Shown here: in pieces, positions 54,163 through 63,708 of the stretch
Numbering within the stretch: position 1 is the first letter of the stretch
How the letters are laid out: every line of letters starts with the position of its first letter
Source of the DNA: Roseihalotalea indica
Lineage (GTDB): Bacteria; Bacteroidota; Bacteroidia; Cytophagales; Cyclobacteriaceae
Assembly (NCBI RefSeq): GCF_022458895.1
Contig: NZ_JAINFL010000010.1
Span: forward strand, 62,001 to 126,000
Direction: 5' to 3'
DNA: 64,000 nt
Notes under the pieces: generated by a model
What the model saw: the letters and a program-made list of their open reading frames with translations, nothing else
What the model was told of the DNA's origin: nothing
The model's database searches: none
Program-made: the position numbers and the translations under genes

Positions 54163-55155
54163 TTACCTTTTTCTGAAGAATTTTAGTACCGAAACGGGTA
54201 CGAACGTGTTTCTAAAACTCAATTTTCTAAAAAGCTTTTTTTCAGCCTCTCTCAAATAACGGGTATCTACCTGGGTCATACAAATTTTAGCTTTTTCACG
54301 CTCGTTGGCAGCATAAAACTCATCGGCTCGCTTCAGAAAAAAGTAGTTTATTATTTTCTCAATATCATGCTTTGTGACTGTCGAAGGGATGTCCAATCTG
54401 AATTCTTCATTTATATTACACACCGACATAATAGAGGCTTTACTTTCCTGTAAACCAAACTGATCAGCCATAGAATAGAAAAAACTATCGTGGTCGACCT
54501 GAAATTTTTCGGTTTGCGATACTGTCTTGGATGCATCATGAAGGCGAAAGTTAATTAATACATCAGCGATCTTTTTTACCCCCAACAGGCCAAATTGTAG
54601 TAGGTATCTAATCCATAAATCACGGTCCATCAGATAATGCAAATTTTCGCTCAGCAGCCCAATGTCGGTTAAAGCCGTTCTTCTGAAAAAAGTTTCGGGT
54701 TGATCCATGCGTGCCCAGCCAATGGTTTTAGCCAGGTTTCCTTCGTAAACATCTGTACCCCTGGAATGCCTGATAAAACTTCCGTCACTCTGGATAATAT
54801 TGCCTCTTCCACACACCACATTGACACTTATATCTTTAAATCCATCGGCCATGGTGTGCAGAGCATTTTTTTCATAAAAGTCATCTGAATTGATCCAATT
54901 AACAACATCTCCGGTAGCCCGGCCCAGTCCTTTGTTAATTGCATGACTTTGCCCCCGGTCCGGTTCAGAACACCAATAAGATAGATGCTTCTCGTATTTC
55001 TTGATAATCTCTACCGAGCAGTCAGTACTTCCGCCATCAATGATGATATATTCCAGACCAGGGTAGTTTTGAGACAGCACCGAGTCAATAGTTTGCTCTA
55101 AATACTTTCCCTGGTTGAAAGACGGGGTAATAATTGTTATTGATGGGCTATACAC
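54163..55155 (-). CDS. Glycosyltransferase family 2
   Basis: 330 aa. IITPSFNQGKYLEQTIDSVL, YIIIDGGSTDCSVEIIKKYE and NWINSDDFYEKNAL. It is a close paralogue of the GT2 genes at 61899 and 62762, which share the IIDGGST...SEPDRG pattern. This subgroup works on O-antigen/capsule-type glycans. Overlaps the upstream gene by 8 bases. Confidence 0.9.
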   Translation of the reverse strand: MYSPSITIITPSFNQGKYLEQTIDSVLSQNYPGLEYIIIDGGSTDCSVEIIKKYEKHLSYWCSEPDRGQSHAINKGLGRATGDVVNWINSDDFYEKNALHTMADGFKDISVNVVCGRGNIIQSDGSFIRHSRGTDVYEGNLAKTIGWARMDQPETFFRRTALTDIGLLSENLHYLMDRDLWIRYLLQFGLLGVKKIADVLINFRLHDASKTVSQTEKFQVDHDSFFYSMADQFGLQESKASIMSVCNINEEFRLDIPSTVTKHDIEKIINYFFLKRADEFYAANEREKAKICMTQVDTRYLREAEKKLFRKLSFRNTFVPVSVLKFFRKR

Positions 55156-56299
55156 CTTTCGCGTTATTCTTCAAATAATCCTGATAACTGACTTCTTCTG
55201 CATTTAGATATAGATTAATAGTATGAGCCTCTAACTTTTCAATCATACTAGGCAATCTATCTATTTGAAGAAATTGATCGTAATAATCAGCAACATTTAT
55301 ACGTAGACTATTAATTTCTTTCTCACTCATTGACAAAGCACTTCTGATTTTTTCTAGTAGATCGTCTTTATTTTCAAAGATCAAACAGTTTTTAAGATGC
55401 TCCAAAGGCGGGTCAAAATACTCAGGATATTGTAAAATAGGAATTGCGCCCACCGCCATTGCTTCCACAACATTAAAGCACAGTGGCATTCGTATACCGG
55501 GAGTAGCTAAAAAAAACGCACTTTGTGCCAAAGTAGCTAACCATTGGTCATTGGTTACCCGACTTTCCAGATTACTTGACATTTCTGGCGACCAGGTCCA
55601 GCGATTTAGAACCAATTTGTTACAATAGCCACCCTCAAGCAAAAGCCATTGTTCTTTTTGTTCAATGAGAAGAAGTTCATCTGAAGTTAGAGTATTGATT
55701 AGTATTTCCATCACCTGATACCGGCTGATTTTGTGAAAAAACTCTTCAATAACCGGATGATTATAGGCTTTTTTATCCTGATTACCAGAAAAGAAAATAC
55801 GCATTTTCTTATTTGATTCTCTTAAGCCTGTAATTTGTTTAAAACGCTTCGTAGCATATTGGTCCGGGCTCATGGGATAGGGCATTGTTACATGAGAGGG
55901 GATTTTATTTTTGGGAGAGTAAACATCAAAATTGATGTTTATTACTTTTCTCCATGGATAATTCAAATACCCGGAAAGATGATCTGTAATTAAGATAGTA
56001 TTCTGTATAGTAGTTTTTTTAATGCTCAAACCTACTTTCAGCCGAGGTAGCCTAAATATTTGCTGCCCGGCCTTCAGGCAATTACCAATAAACATAAAAT
56101 TATGTTTCAGAAAAATTGTGTAGCCCGCTTCATGAAACGAAAATATCAGCAAATAATAATACAGTTCAGCTCGCCGACCGGTTAAGTCAAAAAATACGAT
56201 AGGACTTTCAGGTGATTCTAGCTTTTTAAATTGGAAATAGGCGTAAATGTTGTCAATATAGTTTTTGAAAATTCTACACAATAATAATAACCTGCTCAT
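55148..56299 (-). CDS. Exostosin-like (GT47-type) glycosyltransferase, tentative
   Basis: 383 aa, no signal peptide. The best-preserved block is SAFFLATPGIRMPLCFNVVE followed by AMAVGAIPIL, which resembles the exostosin/GT47 and GT-B donor site (FxLxPxG...EAMAxGxIPV). A basic segment and IFFSGNQDKKAYNHP precede it. The rest is not recognisable. First gene of the inner minus-strand block (47979-56299); its promoter would be in the 56.3-56.7 kb gap. Confidence 0.6.
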   Translation of the reverse strand: MSRLLLLCRIFKNYIDNIYAYFQFKKLESPESPIVFFDLTGRRAELYYYLLIFSFHEAGYTIFLKHNFMFIGNCLKAGQQIFRLPRLKVGLSIKKTTIQNTILITDHLSGYLNYPWRKVININFDVYSPKNKIPSHVTMPYPMSPDQYATKRFKQITGLRESNKKMRIFFSGNQDKKAYNHPVIEEFFHKISRYQVMEILINTLTSDELLLIEQKEQWLLLEGGYCNKLVLNRWTWSPEMSSNLESRVTNDQWLATLAQSAFFLATPGIRMPLCFNVVEAMAVGAIPILQYPEYFDPPLEHLKNCLIFENKDDLLEKIRSALSMSEKEINSLRINVADYYDQFLQIDRLPSMIEKLEAHTINLYLNAEEVSYQDYLKNNAKGV

Positions 56300-56676
56300 T
56301 ACTTTTTATGGGTTGCAAATGCCTAAATCGATCGAGGAAGTATTGTTAGCACTATTTTTTATACATGAAGTCAATTTTAGAGTAATATCAAGCTCAAAAT
56401 GGAATAAAAAACATATTTCTCATTTAGTAATGATTTTCGGAGCAAGCGATTTCAATTTCATTAACTATCACAGTTAAATTCATAGTTTAAGTAGTTCAGG
56501 CTTGACAAGATTGTATTTTTCTTCATGAAAACGCCTTACTTATTAAGTGAAAATATTCATTCAAATTAATTTAATTAGCAATTTGACAGGAGCATTTTTT
56601 TTAGAGGCCTATTTACAGGTTTCTTAACTTTATAGCATCCATAAGCCCCATTAAGACTAAATAACAAAAATTTACT
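56300..56676. other. Divergent AT-rich gap in the glycan cluster
   Basis: 377 bases between the exostosin-like gene (-) and the FkbM gene (+). No exact TAnnTTTG box was found on either strand; TAACTTTA (about 45 bases before the FkbM ATG) is one base off. The 70-codon plus frame at 56265-56477 overlaps the start of the minus gene and looks random. No hairpin or RNA gene recognised. Confidence 0.4.
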
Positions 56677-57435
56677 ATGATAAAACAGATTATAAAGTCG
56701 GGACTTAAAGCGTTTGTTTCTCCAGCAATAAGAAGACGCGTATATGATGCGATCGGATCCACGCTAGATTCGAGCCCTATTCCCAAGTACAATATGTTTC
56801 GTCATATTACAATATTGAAAGAGTTAGGTTTCCATCCACCTTTCATAGTTGATGTCGGAGCTTATGCTGGTGAATGGACGAAAAAAGTATTAGATATTTA
56901 CCCTAATGCAACTTATCTAATGGTAGAAGCACAGCCTTCAAAAAAAAATAACCTTGAGAAAATTGCTCAACAATATGATAATGTACATTTGGAAATTGCT
57001 CTGTTAGGCGAAACCGAGAAAGAAAATATAAGATTTTTTGAGATGGAAACTGGATCTAGTATTTATGAAGAGAAGACTGAATTTAAGCGAAGAGAAATTC
57101 ATCTCAATATGTGTATGTTAGACTCTATCGTTAGTAAATATGAGGTTGATAGAGATTGTTTCTTAAAATTGGATGTGCAAGGGGCAGAAATTGATGTCTT
57201 GAAAGGTGCTCAAAGTTTCCTGTCAAGCACGGAATTTATCATGCTGGAGGCAAGCACTCTAAATTACAATGAGCAAGCACCGCTTTTTGCCGAAGTTATT
57301 CAATTTCTTTATGAAAAAGGGTTTATTCTTTTTGATATTTGCGACGAACGAAGAATGAGTAATCATATACTTTTTCAGATTGATTTAATTTTTGTAAGAG
57401 GTAGCTCACCGTATAGGGCTTCCGTCAATTTCTAA
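56677..57435 (+). CDS. FkbM family methyltransferase
   Basis: 252 aa. SAM motif I FIVDVGAYAGEWTKKVLD, acidic loop LMVEAQPSKKNNLEKI, a CFLKLDVQGAEIDVLKGA motif (the FkbM-specific KxDxxGxExxVL) and a FIMLEAS strand. Methylates a hydroxyl of a sugar or amino acid, a common final edit on surface glycans. It is on the plus strand, opposite to almost all other cluster genes, with 78 bases to the next plus gene. Confidence 0.9.
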   Translation: MIKQIIKSGLKAFVSPAIRRRVYDAIGSTLDSSPIPKYNMFRHITILKELGFHPPFIVDVGAYAGEWTKKVLDIYPNATYLMVEAQPSKKNNLEKIAQQYDNVHLEIALLGETEKENIRFFEMETGSSIYEEKTEFKRREIHLNMCMLDSIVSKYEVDRDCFLKLDVQGAEIDVLKGAQSFLSSTEFIMLEASTLNYNEQAPLFAEVIQFLYEKGFILFDICDERRMSNHILFQIDLIFVRGSSPYRASVNF

Positions 57436-57513
57436 CCTTCACCTAGTTCATAAGACTAAACCTTTGTTAGTATTAAAGTCTTTGCAAAATTGTAATGTTA
57501 CCAAGGTTAATCA

Positions 57514-58467
57514 ATGAATTTAATATTGACATTAGCTTCAGGCTATAACTTTCATCAACTTAAACCCTTCTTTAAAACGCTACAATCAACCTCATACTCA
57601 GGCGATATTGTCGTGTTTGGTCATGCACTTACTTCTCATACTATACAACAAATAGAGGCTCACAATGCCCGAGTAGTGCTTTATGAAAAAGACCACCCTT
57701 ATATTCATAAAATAGCCAAAAGCCAAGTAAAGAATCCTGGACAGTACTTATATCCGAACAGTCTGCGCTACTTTCTCTATCAAGCTTATCTAAAAGAACA
57801 CAAAGGTGAGTATGATCAGGTCATGCATACCGACATAAGAGATGTAATATTTCAGAAGAACCCGTTTGACTATCCTTATCAGGATGGTGTGTATTTTTTT
57901 TTAGAGCATACTACTACAAAACTTGGAAGTAGTCAGCACAACAGTTACTGGATACAGCATGGGTTCGGCCAGAAAGTTTTAGATCAAATGAAAGATGAAA
58001 CGATATCTTGCTCAGGAGTTACCATAGCAGATTATGATTCATTTATGGATTACTTAAGCAAAATGACTAACCACTTATGTAAAATACCTGATACAGGAGG
58101 TATGGATCAGGGTATACATAATTACATGCTAAGGAATAATCAACTGAGTAAATTTCATACCGTGCCTGATGATAGTGGTACTGTTTCTACCATTTCAACA
58201 TTTAAACCTTTCAAGTGCATTAAATTAGGTAACCATAATACTGTTGTAAATCAAAATGGAGCTCTTATTAATATCGTCCATCAATACGACAGGCATTGGG
58301 GTCTCCTTTGGCGGTATAATAAGCGAGAATATTTTAAAAGAAGAACTGACCTTCTCAAGCAATTTTTGCTGGCAGTGAAAAAGGCAAAGAAGGTAAAACG
58401 CTCCCACTTAAAAAACCTTAAATCTATTTTGTTCAGCCCTATGTTGAAGAAATATACTTGGGAATAA
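57514..58467 (+). CDS. GT-A-like glycosyltransferase with TDIRDVIFQ motif
   Basis: 317 aa. The central MHTDIRDVIFQKNPFDY (DxRD, a DxD-like metal site) and the GMDQGIHNYML segment are typical of GT-A enzymes of plant/fungal GT77/GT8 flavour and of bacterial nucleotide-diphospho-sugar transferases. The ending is basic (YFKRRTDLLKQFLLAVKKAKKVKRSH). It ends 10 bases before a convergent minus-strand gene, leaving no room for a normal terminator. Confidence 0.65.
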   Translation: MNLILTLASGYNFHQLKPFFKTLQSTSYSGDIVVFGHALTSHTIQQIEAHNARVVLYEKDHPYIHKIAKSQVKNPGQYLYPNSLRYFLYQAYLKEHKGEYDQVMHTDIRDVIFQKNPFDYPYQDGVYFFLEHTTTKLGSSQHNSYWIQHGFGQKVLDQMKDETISCSGVTIADYDSFMDYLSKMTNHLCKIPDTGGMDQGIHNYMLRNNQLSKFHTVPDDSGTVSTISTFKPFKCIKLGNHNTVVNQNGALINIVHQYDRHWGLLWRYNKREYFKRRTDLLKQFLLAVKKAKKVKRSHLKNLKSILFSPMLKKYTWE

Positions 58468-58477
58468 CCCGTTATTT

Positions 58478-59662
58478 TTATGCTAATAATCTAGCAAAAG
58501 TAGCTTGTAACTGTTCTTCCCCATTAAGACTGAGAAACTCCTCCCATTGGGGGTAGAGTTGGTGTTTCTTTTCAGCGATCTTAATGAAAGTCATTAGCGT
58601 TTCACTTGGATTTTTCCCGCTAACAGTAAACCCTAAAGAGTATTGTTGAATATTTTCGCCAATCCAGTATGCATTGCTACCTACTGATAGCTTCTTAAAA
58701 ATAGCGGCCTTGGTTAGAAAGTTACTGGAACTCTTAAATTCATCGTATACAATATACATGATCTCAAATGCTGATATTAAAGCATTGATGGCTGAGCCTT
58801 CGGGAATATAGTCGGGAAAGTAGTATACATTTCCGGGTGCCTGATCAAGGAAATTTCGGATTTTACGCTGCTCTTCTGCTGAATAATCATGGTATGGAAC
58901 CTTACCGGCTAAAAAGTAAAAAAAGCCTTTTTTGGCGTCTGCTGAAATCACATCTACTAAATGCAACAATCCTTTACGTCGGGCCAATCCAATTAAGCCA
59001 ACAATAGGTTTACCTCCGGCTTTCGCTCTCAGCTGCTCGGCGACCTTGTAATTGGCTAGGGGCGGGCTACCATCCGCAATTTCCGGAAAATACAATACTG
59101 GCTTTTGTATTCTTTTTTGCAGCTTTATCCTAAGTGTTTCATCGTGTACACCGCACCCAATGCATTTTTTTGCCCTCAGCCCATTGTCTATACTGGAAAT
59201 AGAAACCTTATCATAATCGGTGTTAAACAGATACCAAGGGTGAAAGTAGAGTCCTGACCAAGGATATGGAAAAATAACATCCAGCAAGCGATGGGGCAGG
59301 TAATTGGTTAAATAATGATCGAGCCAGCAAAAAAACACTGTGTTAACCTTTAACTGGCATTTTTTTTCGGCAGCCCTTATTGCTGACTTAGTTTTGAACC
59401 ACAGAAAAAGGCAATTCAAAACCGGATTGATTTTTTTGTGAACGTTAAACCTAGGCGGGCGCTTGATTGTAAAATTTACCGGATGTAAAGCCTCTACCAA
59501 TGCTCCTTCGCTTTCTGCCAATTCCATTTTTATCTGCTCGGTCTTTTCAGGCAGAAGCAGTATAACATTAAAATTTAGCCTCAGCAAATACTTAGTAAAC
59601 AGTTTGGCAAAGGCGTATTTGTGGCCCGATACAGCATCATCAAATAGCAGAATCGTCTTCAT
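58478..59662 (-). CDS. GT-B fold glycosyltransferase, family uncertain
   Basis: 394 aa. The N-terminal half opens ILLFDDAVSGHKYAFAKLF, typical of a GT-B acceptor domain. The donor half has PIVGLIGLARRKGLLHLVDV, GNVYYFPDYIPEGSAINALI and YIVYDEFKSSSNFLTKAAIF, with weak E-x7-E. Could belong to GT4 or a related family. It abuts the upstream epimerase-like gene with a 3-base gap. Confidence 0.65.
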   Translation of the reverse strand: MKTILLFDDAVSGHKYAFAKLFTKYLLRLNFNVILLLPEKTEQIKMELAESEGALVEALHPVNFTIKRPPRFNVHKKINPVLNCLFLWFKTKSAIRAAEKKCQLKVNTVFFCWLDHYLTNYLPHRLLDVIFPYPWSGLYFHPWYLFNTDYDKVSISSIDNGLRAKKCIGCGVHDETLRIKLQKRIQKPVLYFPEIADGSPPLANYKVAEQLRAKAGGKPIVGLIGLARRKGLLHLVDVISADAKKGFFYFLAGKVPYHDYSAEEQRKIRNFLDQAPGNVYYFPDYIPEGSAINALISAFEIMYIVYDEFKSSSNFLTKAAIFKKLSVGSNAYWIGENIQQYSLGFTVSGKNPSETLMTFIKIAEKKHQLYPQWEEFLSLNGEEQLQATFARLLA

Positions 59663-59665
59663 TTT

Positions 59666-60733
59666 TTAGCGAGAAGATAATATTAATTGGGCCTCATAGA
59701 TTTCGCGCATGGTATCTTCCAGCCTGTATTGCCAGTCCCAATCCGGGTAATGATTTTTAAATTTAGATACATCTGAGATCCACCAGATATGGTCTCCCTT
59801 TCGGTTCTGATCGGCATACTGATACGAGAATTTGTTGCCGGTGATATCTTCGGCCAAAGCAATGGCCTCCAGTATTGAGCAGTTAGCATGGCGTCCGCCT
59901 CCAGCATTGTATACCTCACCTTGCCGGGGATTCCGGTAAAAGGACCAGAACATGTTAATAAGATCGGCACTATGAATGTTGTCTCTTACCTGCTTACCCT
60001 TATAGCCAAAAATGGTATATTCTTTTCTGGTAATAGCGCACTTCATAAGATATGAAAGGAATCCGTGTAACTGAGCGCCACTATGATTAGGGCCGGTCAG
60101 GCACCCCCCCCGGAAGATGCCCACATTCATACCAAAATATTTTCCGTACTCCTGAGCCATCACATCTGCAGCTACTTTAGACGCTCCAAACACCGAATGT
60201 TTGGTATTATCAATAGACATAGTTTCATCAATACCATTTTCAAAAAAAAGATGACTAGCGTCTATCTCGTACCTGTTTTCCTGTTCTACCAATGGTAAAA
60301 AATTGGGGCGATCGCCATATACTTTATTCGTCGACGTGAAAATAAATACTGCTTTGGGAACATACTTCCGGGTCATTTCCAACAGGTTCAAAGTACCGTT
60401 AGCATTTACCTGAAAGTCCAGCACCGGGTCCTTAGCGGCCCAGTCGTGGCTGGGTTGGGCTGCCGTATGAATGATCAGTTTGATATCTTGCTGATATTCT
60501 TGAAATATCTTCTCAAGATCCTCAGCATTGCGGATATCGGTGTCTTTGTGCTGGTAATTACTATATTTCTCTTTGATCCGGCTGATATTCCAGGATACTG
60601 AGCCATCTTCTCCGAAGAAATAGCTCCTCAGGTTATTGTCAATACCAATCACTTTATCAAACCTGCTGCTCATGAATCGTACTGCCTCGCTACCAATTAA
60701 CCCGCCTGAACCTGTTACAATTGCTATGTCCAT
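59666..60733 (-). CDS. Extended SDR, CDP-paratose/tyvelose-epimerase-like protein (Phe in place of catalytic Tyr)
   Basis: 355 aa. NAD-binding [12 protein letters not shown] at the N-terminus, then [44 protein letters not shown] and [13 protein letters not shown] with [16 protein letters not shown], all as in CDP-paratose 2-epimerase-like SDRs. The YxxxK site is HSVFGASK: Phe replaces the usual Tyr. From memory some family members share this, so it may be a subgroup trait rather than a defect. A G8 run on the coding strand (60104-60111) lies in the FRGGC codons. Forms a pair with the next SDR gene. Confidence 0.8.
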   Translation of the reverse strand: MDIAIVTGSGGLIGSEAVRFMSSRFDKVIGIDNNLRSYFFGEDGSVSWNISRIKEKYSNYQHKDTDIRNAEDLEKIFQEYQQDIKLIIHTAAQPSHDWAAKDPVLDFQVNANGTLNLLEMTRKYVPKAVFIFTSTNKVYGDRPNFLPLVEQENRYEIDASHLFFENGIDETMSIDNTKHSVFGASKVAADVMAQEYGKYFGMNVGIFRGGCLTGPNHSGAQLHGFLSYLMKCAITRKEYTIFGYKGKQVRDNIHSADLINMFWSFYRNPRQGEVYNAGGGRHANCSILEAIALAEDITGNKFSYQYADQNRKGDHIWWISDVSKFKNHYPDWDWQYRLEDTMREIYEAQLILSSR

Positions 60734-60743
60734 TACCTGTCGC

Positions 60744-61805
60744 TTATGTTAAAATCGGTTTTATTATTTTTTCTTCAGACCGGAGCCAATGTACCACGTC
60801 AGTGATTATTTCTTTGGGAGATAAGGTGGGCTTCCAGCCTAGCTGGTCGGTTATTTTTTGGTTGTTAGTAATATAAATTCGCAGATCGGCCGCCCTTGTC
60901 TCCGGCACAGATTTTATGCCAATGTGGTTGCCGGTTAGTTCTTCGCAGAGCAAAGTGAGGTCCTTCAGGGAAACACTGCCGTTCCGGCCCCCGCCCACAT
61001 TAAATATCTGCCCGTTAACCTTATCGATTTGATGCAGTTGCTGGTCTATCAGCTCAAATAGATCTTGAATATGCAGAATATCTCTAACCTGCCTGCCAGT
61101 CCCCTCATATCCGAAGTACCCTAATGAACCGTGCCAAAGGTGACGGGCTACCCAAAGTACAACCACTCCCTGGTCTACTTTTCCCATCTGGTAAGGTCCA
61201 CTAATAACTCCACAGCGGTTTATGACGGTCTTTAAACCACTTAATTCCTGATATTCCTGGATTAAAAGCTCGGAGGCCAGCTTGGTTGCTCCATAAAATG
61301 AGCGAGCACCTTGCAAAGTAAAATCTTCAGTGACTCCTTCAGAGGATATTCCTTCCAGATCCTGCGTATCTGACCAATCGAACCGGTTTTCTGTTTCTGT
61401 AAAATTGGCTCCTTCCAACGCCTTTATAGGGTAAACCCGGCTAGTAGACAGGAAAATGAAACTTGCTTGAAACTTTTTAGCTAGCTCCAGGCAGTTAACC
61501 GTACCCAACAGGTTATTGTTGACTACCTGGGTTACCGGAGATGTAATACCTGCTAATACAGAAGGTTCGGCTGAGGCATCAATGAGAAAATCAAAGGACG
61601 GTATTTCAGATAGATCTTCAGGGTTGCGTATATCAGCATGGACGAACTCAATGCCCTGAACTTTTAACCGGGGCAGGTTCAGTTCTGATCCTCTGCGTTT
61701 AAGATTATCCAGACATACGATTGAATAAGTCGGATATTTTTCTTTCAGTTTTATTGCCAGGTTAGAACCCACGAACCCGGCTCCACCCGTAATCAAAATC
61801 TTCAT
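60744..61805 (-). CDS. Extended SDR, NAD-dependent sugar epimerase/dehydratase (CDP-paratose-epimerase-like)
   Basis: 353 aa. [16 protein letters not shown] (NAD-binding GxxGxxG), [10 protein letters not shown], the substrate motif STSRVYPIK and an intact [12 protein letters not shown] (Tyr-x3-Lys). [20 protein letters not shown] and [16 protein letters not shown] mirror the neighbouring SDR. The two genes are paralogues 10 bases apart and could act in successive steps on one nucleotide sugar or as partner subunits. Donor supply for the GTs around is the likely job. Confidence 0.85.
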   Translation of the reverse strand: MKILITGGAGFVGSNLAIKLKEKYPTYSIVCLDNLKRRGSELNLPRLKVQGIEFVHADIRNPEDLSEIPSFDFLIDASAEPSVLAGITSPVTQVVNNNLLGTVNCLELAKKFQASFIFLSTSRVYPIKALEGANFTETENRFDWSDTQDLEGISSEGVTEDFTLQGARSFYGATKLASELLIQEYQELSGLKTVINRCGVISGPYQMGKVDQGVVVLWVARHLWHGSLGYFGYEGTGRQVRDILHIQDLFELIDQQLHQIDKVNGQIFNVGGGRNGSVSLKDLTLLCEELTGNHIGIKSVPETRAADLRIYITNNQKITDQLGWKPTLSPKEIITDVVHWLRSEEKIIKPILT

Positions 61806-61898
61806 GTATCTGCCATTAAAGTTGCAAACCGTAGCCGCAAGCCATCATATTCAACTTTTCTTTATTCTCTGGTAACAATATTATCAATGAAATTACAT

Positions 61899-62756
61899 TT
61901 AAAAGAACATACTGGTTTTTTTTAGCCAATATATCCCGTCGCGCAGGTGTTTACTATTTCCCGAAAGTATAAATGCTTTAAAGTAAATCCATAATGCTTT
62001 TACCCGGCTTTTGCGGATCATATATGCATATGCAGCACTTGATAATAACTTTAGATACAAAGATGTACTCTGCTGTTTAATTAATTTCCCCAGGTGCTTG
62101 TAGAATAAGATGCTTCGCTCTTCATGAAACTTTGTATCCAGTGTATTTGAACTGATTCCGGTTTCATTATAGACCGCAACTACCTGATGAATGTACTGAT
62201 GCCGAATGCCCGGATGCCCGAACCACGCCAGGTTATGAGCGTAATCTGCTGACACGATCATTTTAGGATCAAACATGCCTACTTTCTCATACACGCTTCT
62301 GCGGCAAAAAATAGCCTGGTGAACAATATTGTCCAGCTTATCATAAAAGCGAGTCGGATCAAACTCTCCGCCCCTGATCGTTTGCTGATGCTTTAACAGC
62401 ACATCCCCATAAATTACATCCAACCCAGAACGATCTTTACCAAATATATTAGCTAGAACGTTCTTATCATGTAGAGTATCGTCGCACCCCAGAAAGTAAA
62501 GCCATTCGCCTTGACTGTTACGAATACCTTTGTTCATGGCATCAAATACGCCGAGGTCTGGCTCACTCACCCAGTAAGAAATATATTGCTGATAGTTCTT
62601 AAGCACTTCCAAGGTAGTATCAGTACTACCCCCATCAATAATAATATACTCCCAGTTTGAGTACGACTGTTCAACTACCGATAAAATAGCGCGCTCAATG
62701 TAGTGAGCCTGGTTGAATGAGGGCGTAATAATGGATATTTTGGGGTAGTCCATCAT
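61899..62756 (-). CDS. Glycosyltransferase family 2
   Basis: 285 aa. IITPSFNQAHYIERAI, YIIIDGGSTDTTLEVLKNY, VSEPDLGVFDAMNKGI and LYFLGCDDTLHDK (Cys-Asp-Asp in place of the usual SDD). A shorter paralogue of the 62762 and 54163 genes. It lies 93 bases upstream of the SDR pair and 5 bases after the next GT2. Confidence 0.9.
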   Translation of the reverse strand: MMDYPKISIITPSFNQAHYIERAILSVVEQSYSNWEYIIIDGGSTDTTLEVLKNYQQYISYWVSEPDLGVFDAMNKGIRNSQGEWLYFLGCDDTLHDKNVLANIFGKDRSGLDVIYGDVLLKHQQTIRGGEFDPTRFYDKLDNIVHQAIFCRRSVYEKVGMFDPKMIVSADYAHNLAWFGHPGIRHQYIHQVVAVYNETGISSNTLDTKFHEERSILFYKHLGKLIKQQSTSLYLKLLSSAAYAYMIRKSRVKALWIYFKAFILSGNSKHLRDGIYWLKKTSMFF

Positions 62757-62761
62757 ACTGG

Positions 62762-63655
62762 TTACAGGTAAAAATGCTGCTTGTTGAAATCAAAGCGGAG
62801 ATATTTTCCTTGACCCATTGCAGAGAGATATCTTTTTGCATAGAGACTTCTAAGCAGAGGCACTTTAGAAATGTATTTTTCATACAACGTTAGCCGTTGA
62901 ATAGCTTGGCGATCCTCTTGCGTTAACTTCTTGAAATAGTGATCAATAATGCGATCGGCTTCTTCCAGATACTCTTGGTAATGCTCTTTAGAAGCCTGCC
63001 CACTACGCCGCACCCGGAACGCCCCCAGAAGTGCATGGGTCAGATACAATGTATCGTGCTCAAAAAAACGTATCCACAGCTCAAAATCGCCAGCGTACCG
63101 GTAGTCCTGAGATATTGATCCACCGCATTTTCCCCATAGTGACCGCCGCCAGAATGTGGACTCTTGCTGAATAAAATAGTTTCGGTCTTTATGATACTCC
63201 TTCCTGTAAAAAGAGTATTTAGAGGCATTCGGTTTACGCGTGTGAACAATGCGTCCCTGCTCATCCAGCAAGCTGGCTTGACCTTGTAGCCAGTTTACCT
63301 GCTTATTATGCGTAAAGATATCTGCCAGCACAAACAGCGACTGCTGATGGAGCATATCATCTGAATTAATCCAGCCCATAATTGCACCACTGCTTTTTGC
63401 AAACCCCTTTTGCAAAGCATTATACAACCCCCGATCTTCCTCGCTAACCCAATATGTAAGATGCTTTTCGTATTTCTTTATTATTTCTACTGAGTTATCG
63501 GTGCTTCCACCATCAATGATAATGTACTCCAGGTTTGGGTAATTTTGATTAATTACTGAGCAAATGGTTTTCTCCAGATAGCGCTCTTGATTATAGTTGG
63601 GGGTAACTATTGAAATTTTTGGGAGTACTATTGATACAGAAGTGGACATAATCAC
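62762..63655 (-). CDS. Glycosyltransferase family 2
   Basis: 297 aa. SIVTPNYNQERYLEKTICSV, YIIIDGGSTDNSVEIIKKYE, VSEEDRGLYNALQKGF and GWINSDDMLHQQ give a complete GT-A site. The first in-frame Met pair (MIM) leaves a short N-terminal tail before the first strand; M4 (MSTSVSIV) is also possible. Upstream gene ends 53 bases before it. Confidence 0.9.
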   Translation of the reverse strand: MIMSTSVSIVLPKISIVTPNYNQERYLEKTICSVINQNYPNLEYIIIDGGSTDNSVEIIKKYEKHLTYWVSEEDRGLYNALQKGFAKSSGAIMGWINSDDMLHQQSLFVLADIFTHNKQVNWLQGQASLLDEQGRIVHTRKPNASKYSFYRKEYHKDRNYFIQQESTFWRRSLWGKCGGSISQDYRYAGDFELWIRFFEHDTLYLTHALLGAFRVRRSGQASKEHYQEYLEEADRIIDHYFKKLTQEDRQAIQRLTLYEKYISKVPLLRSLYAKRYLSAMGQGKYLRFDFNKQHFYL

Positions 63656-63708
63656 TTTATCAATCTGTCAAAGCAGCTTTTTCAAAGGTTACTGCCTATC
63701 GTTCTTAA

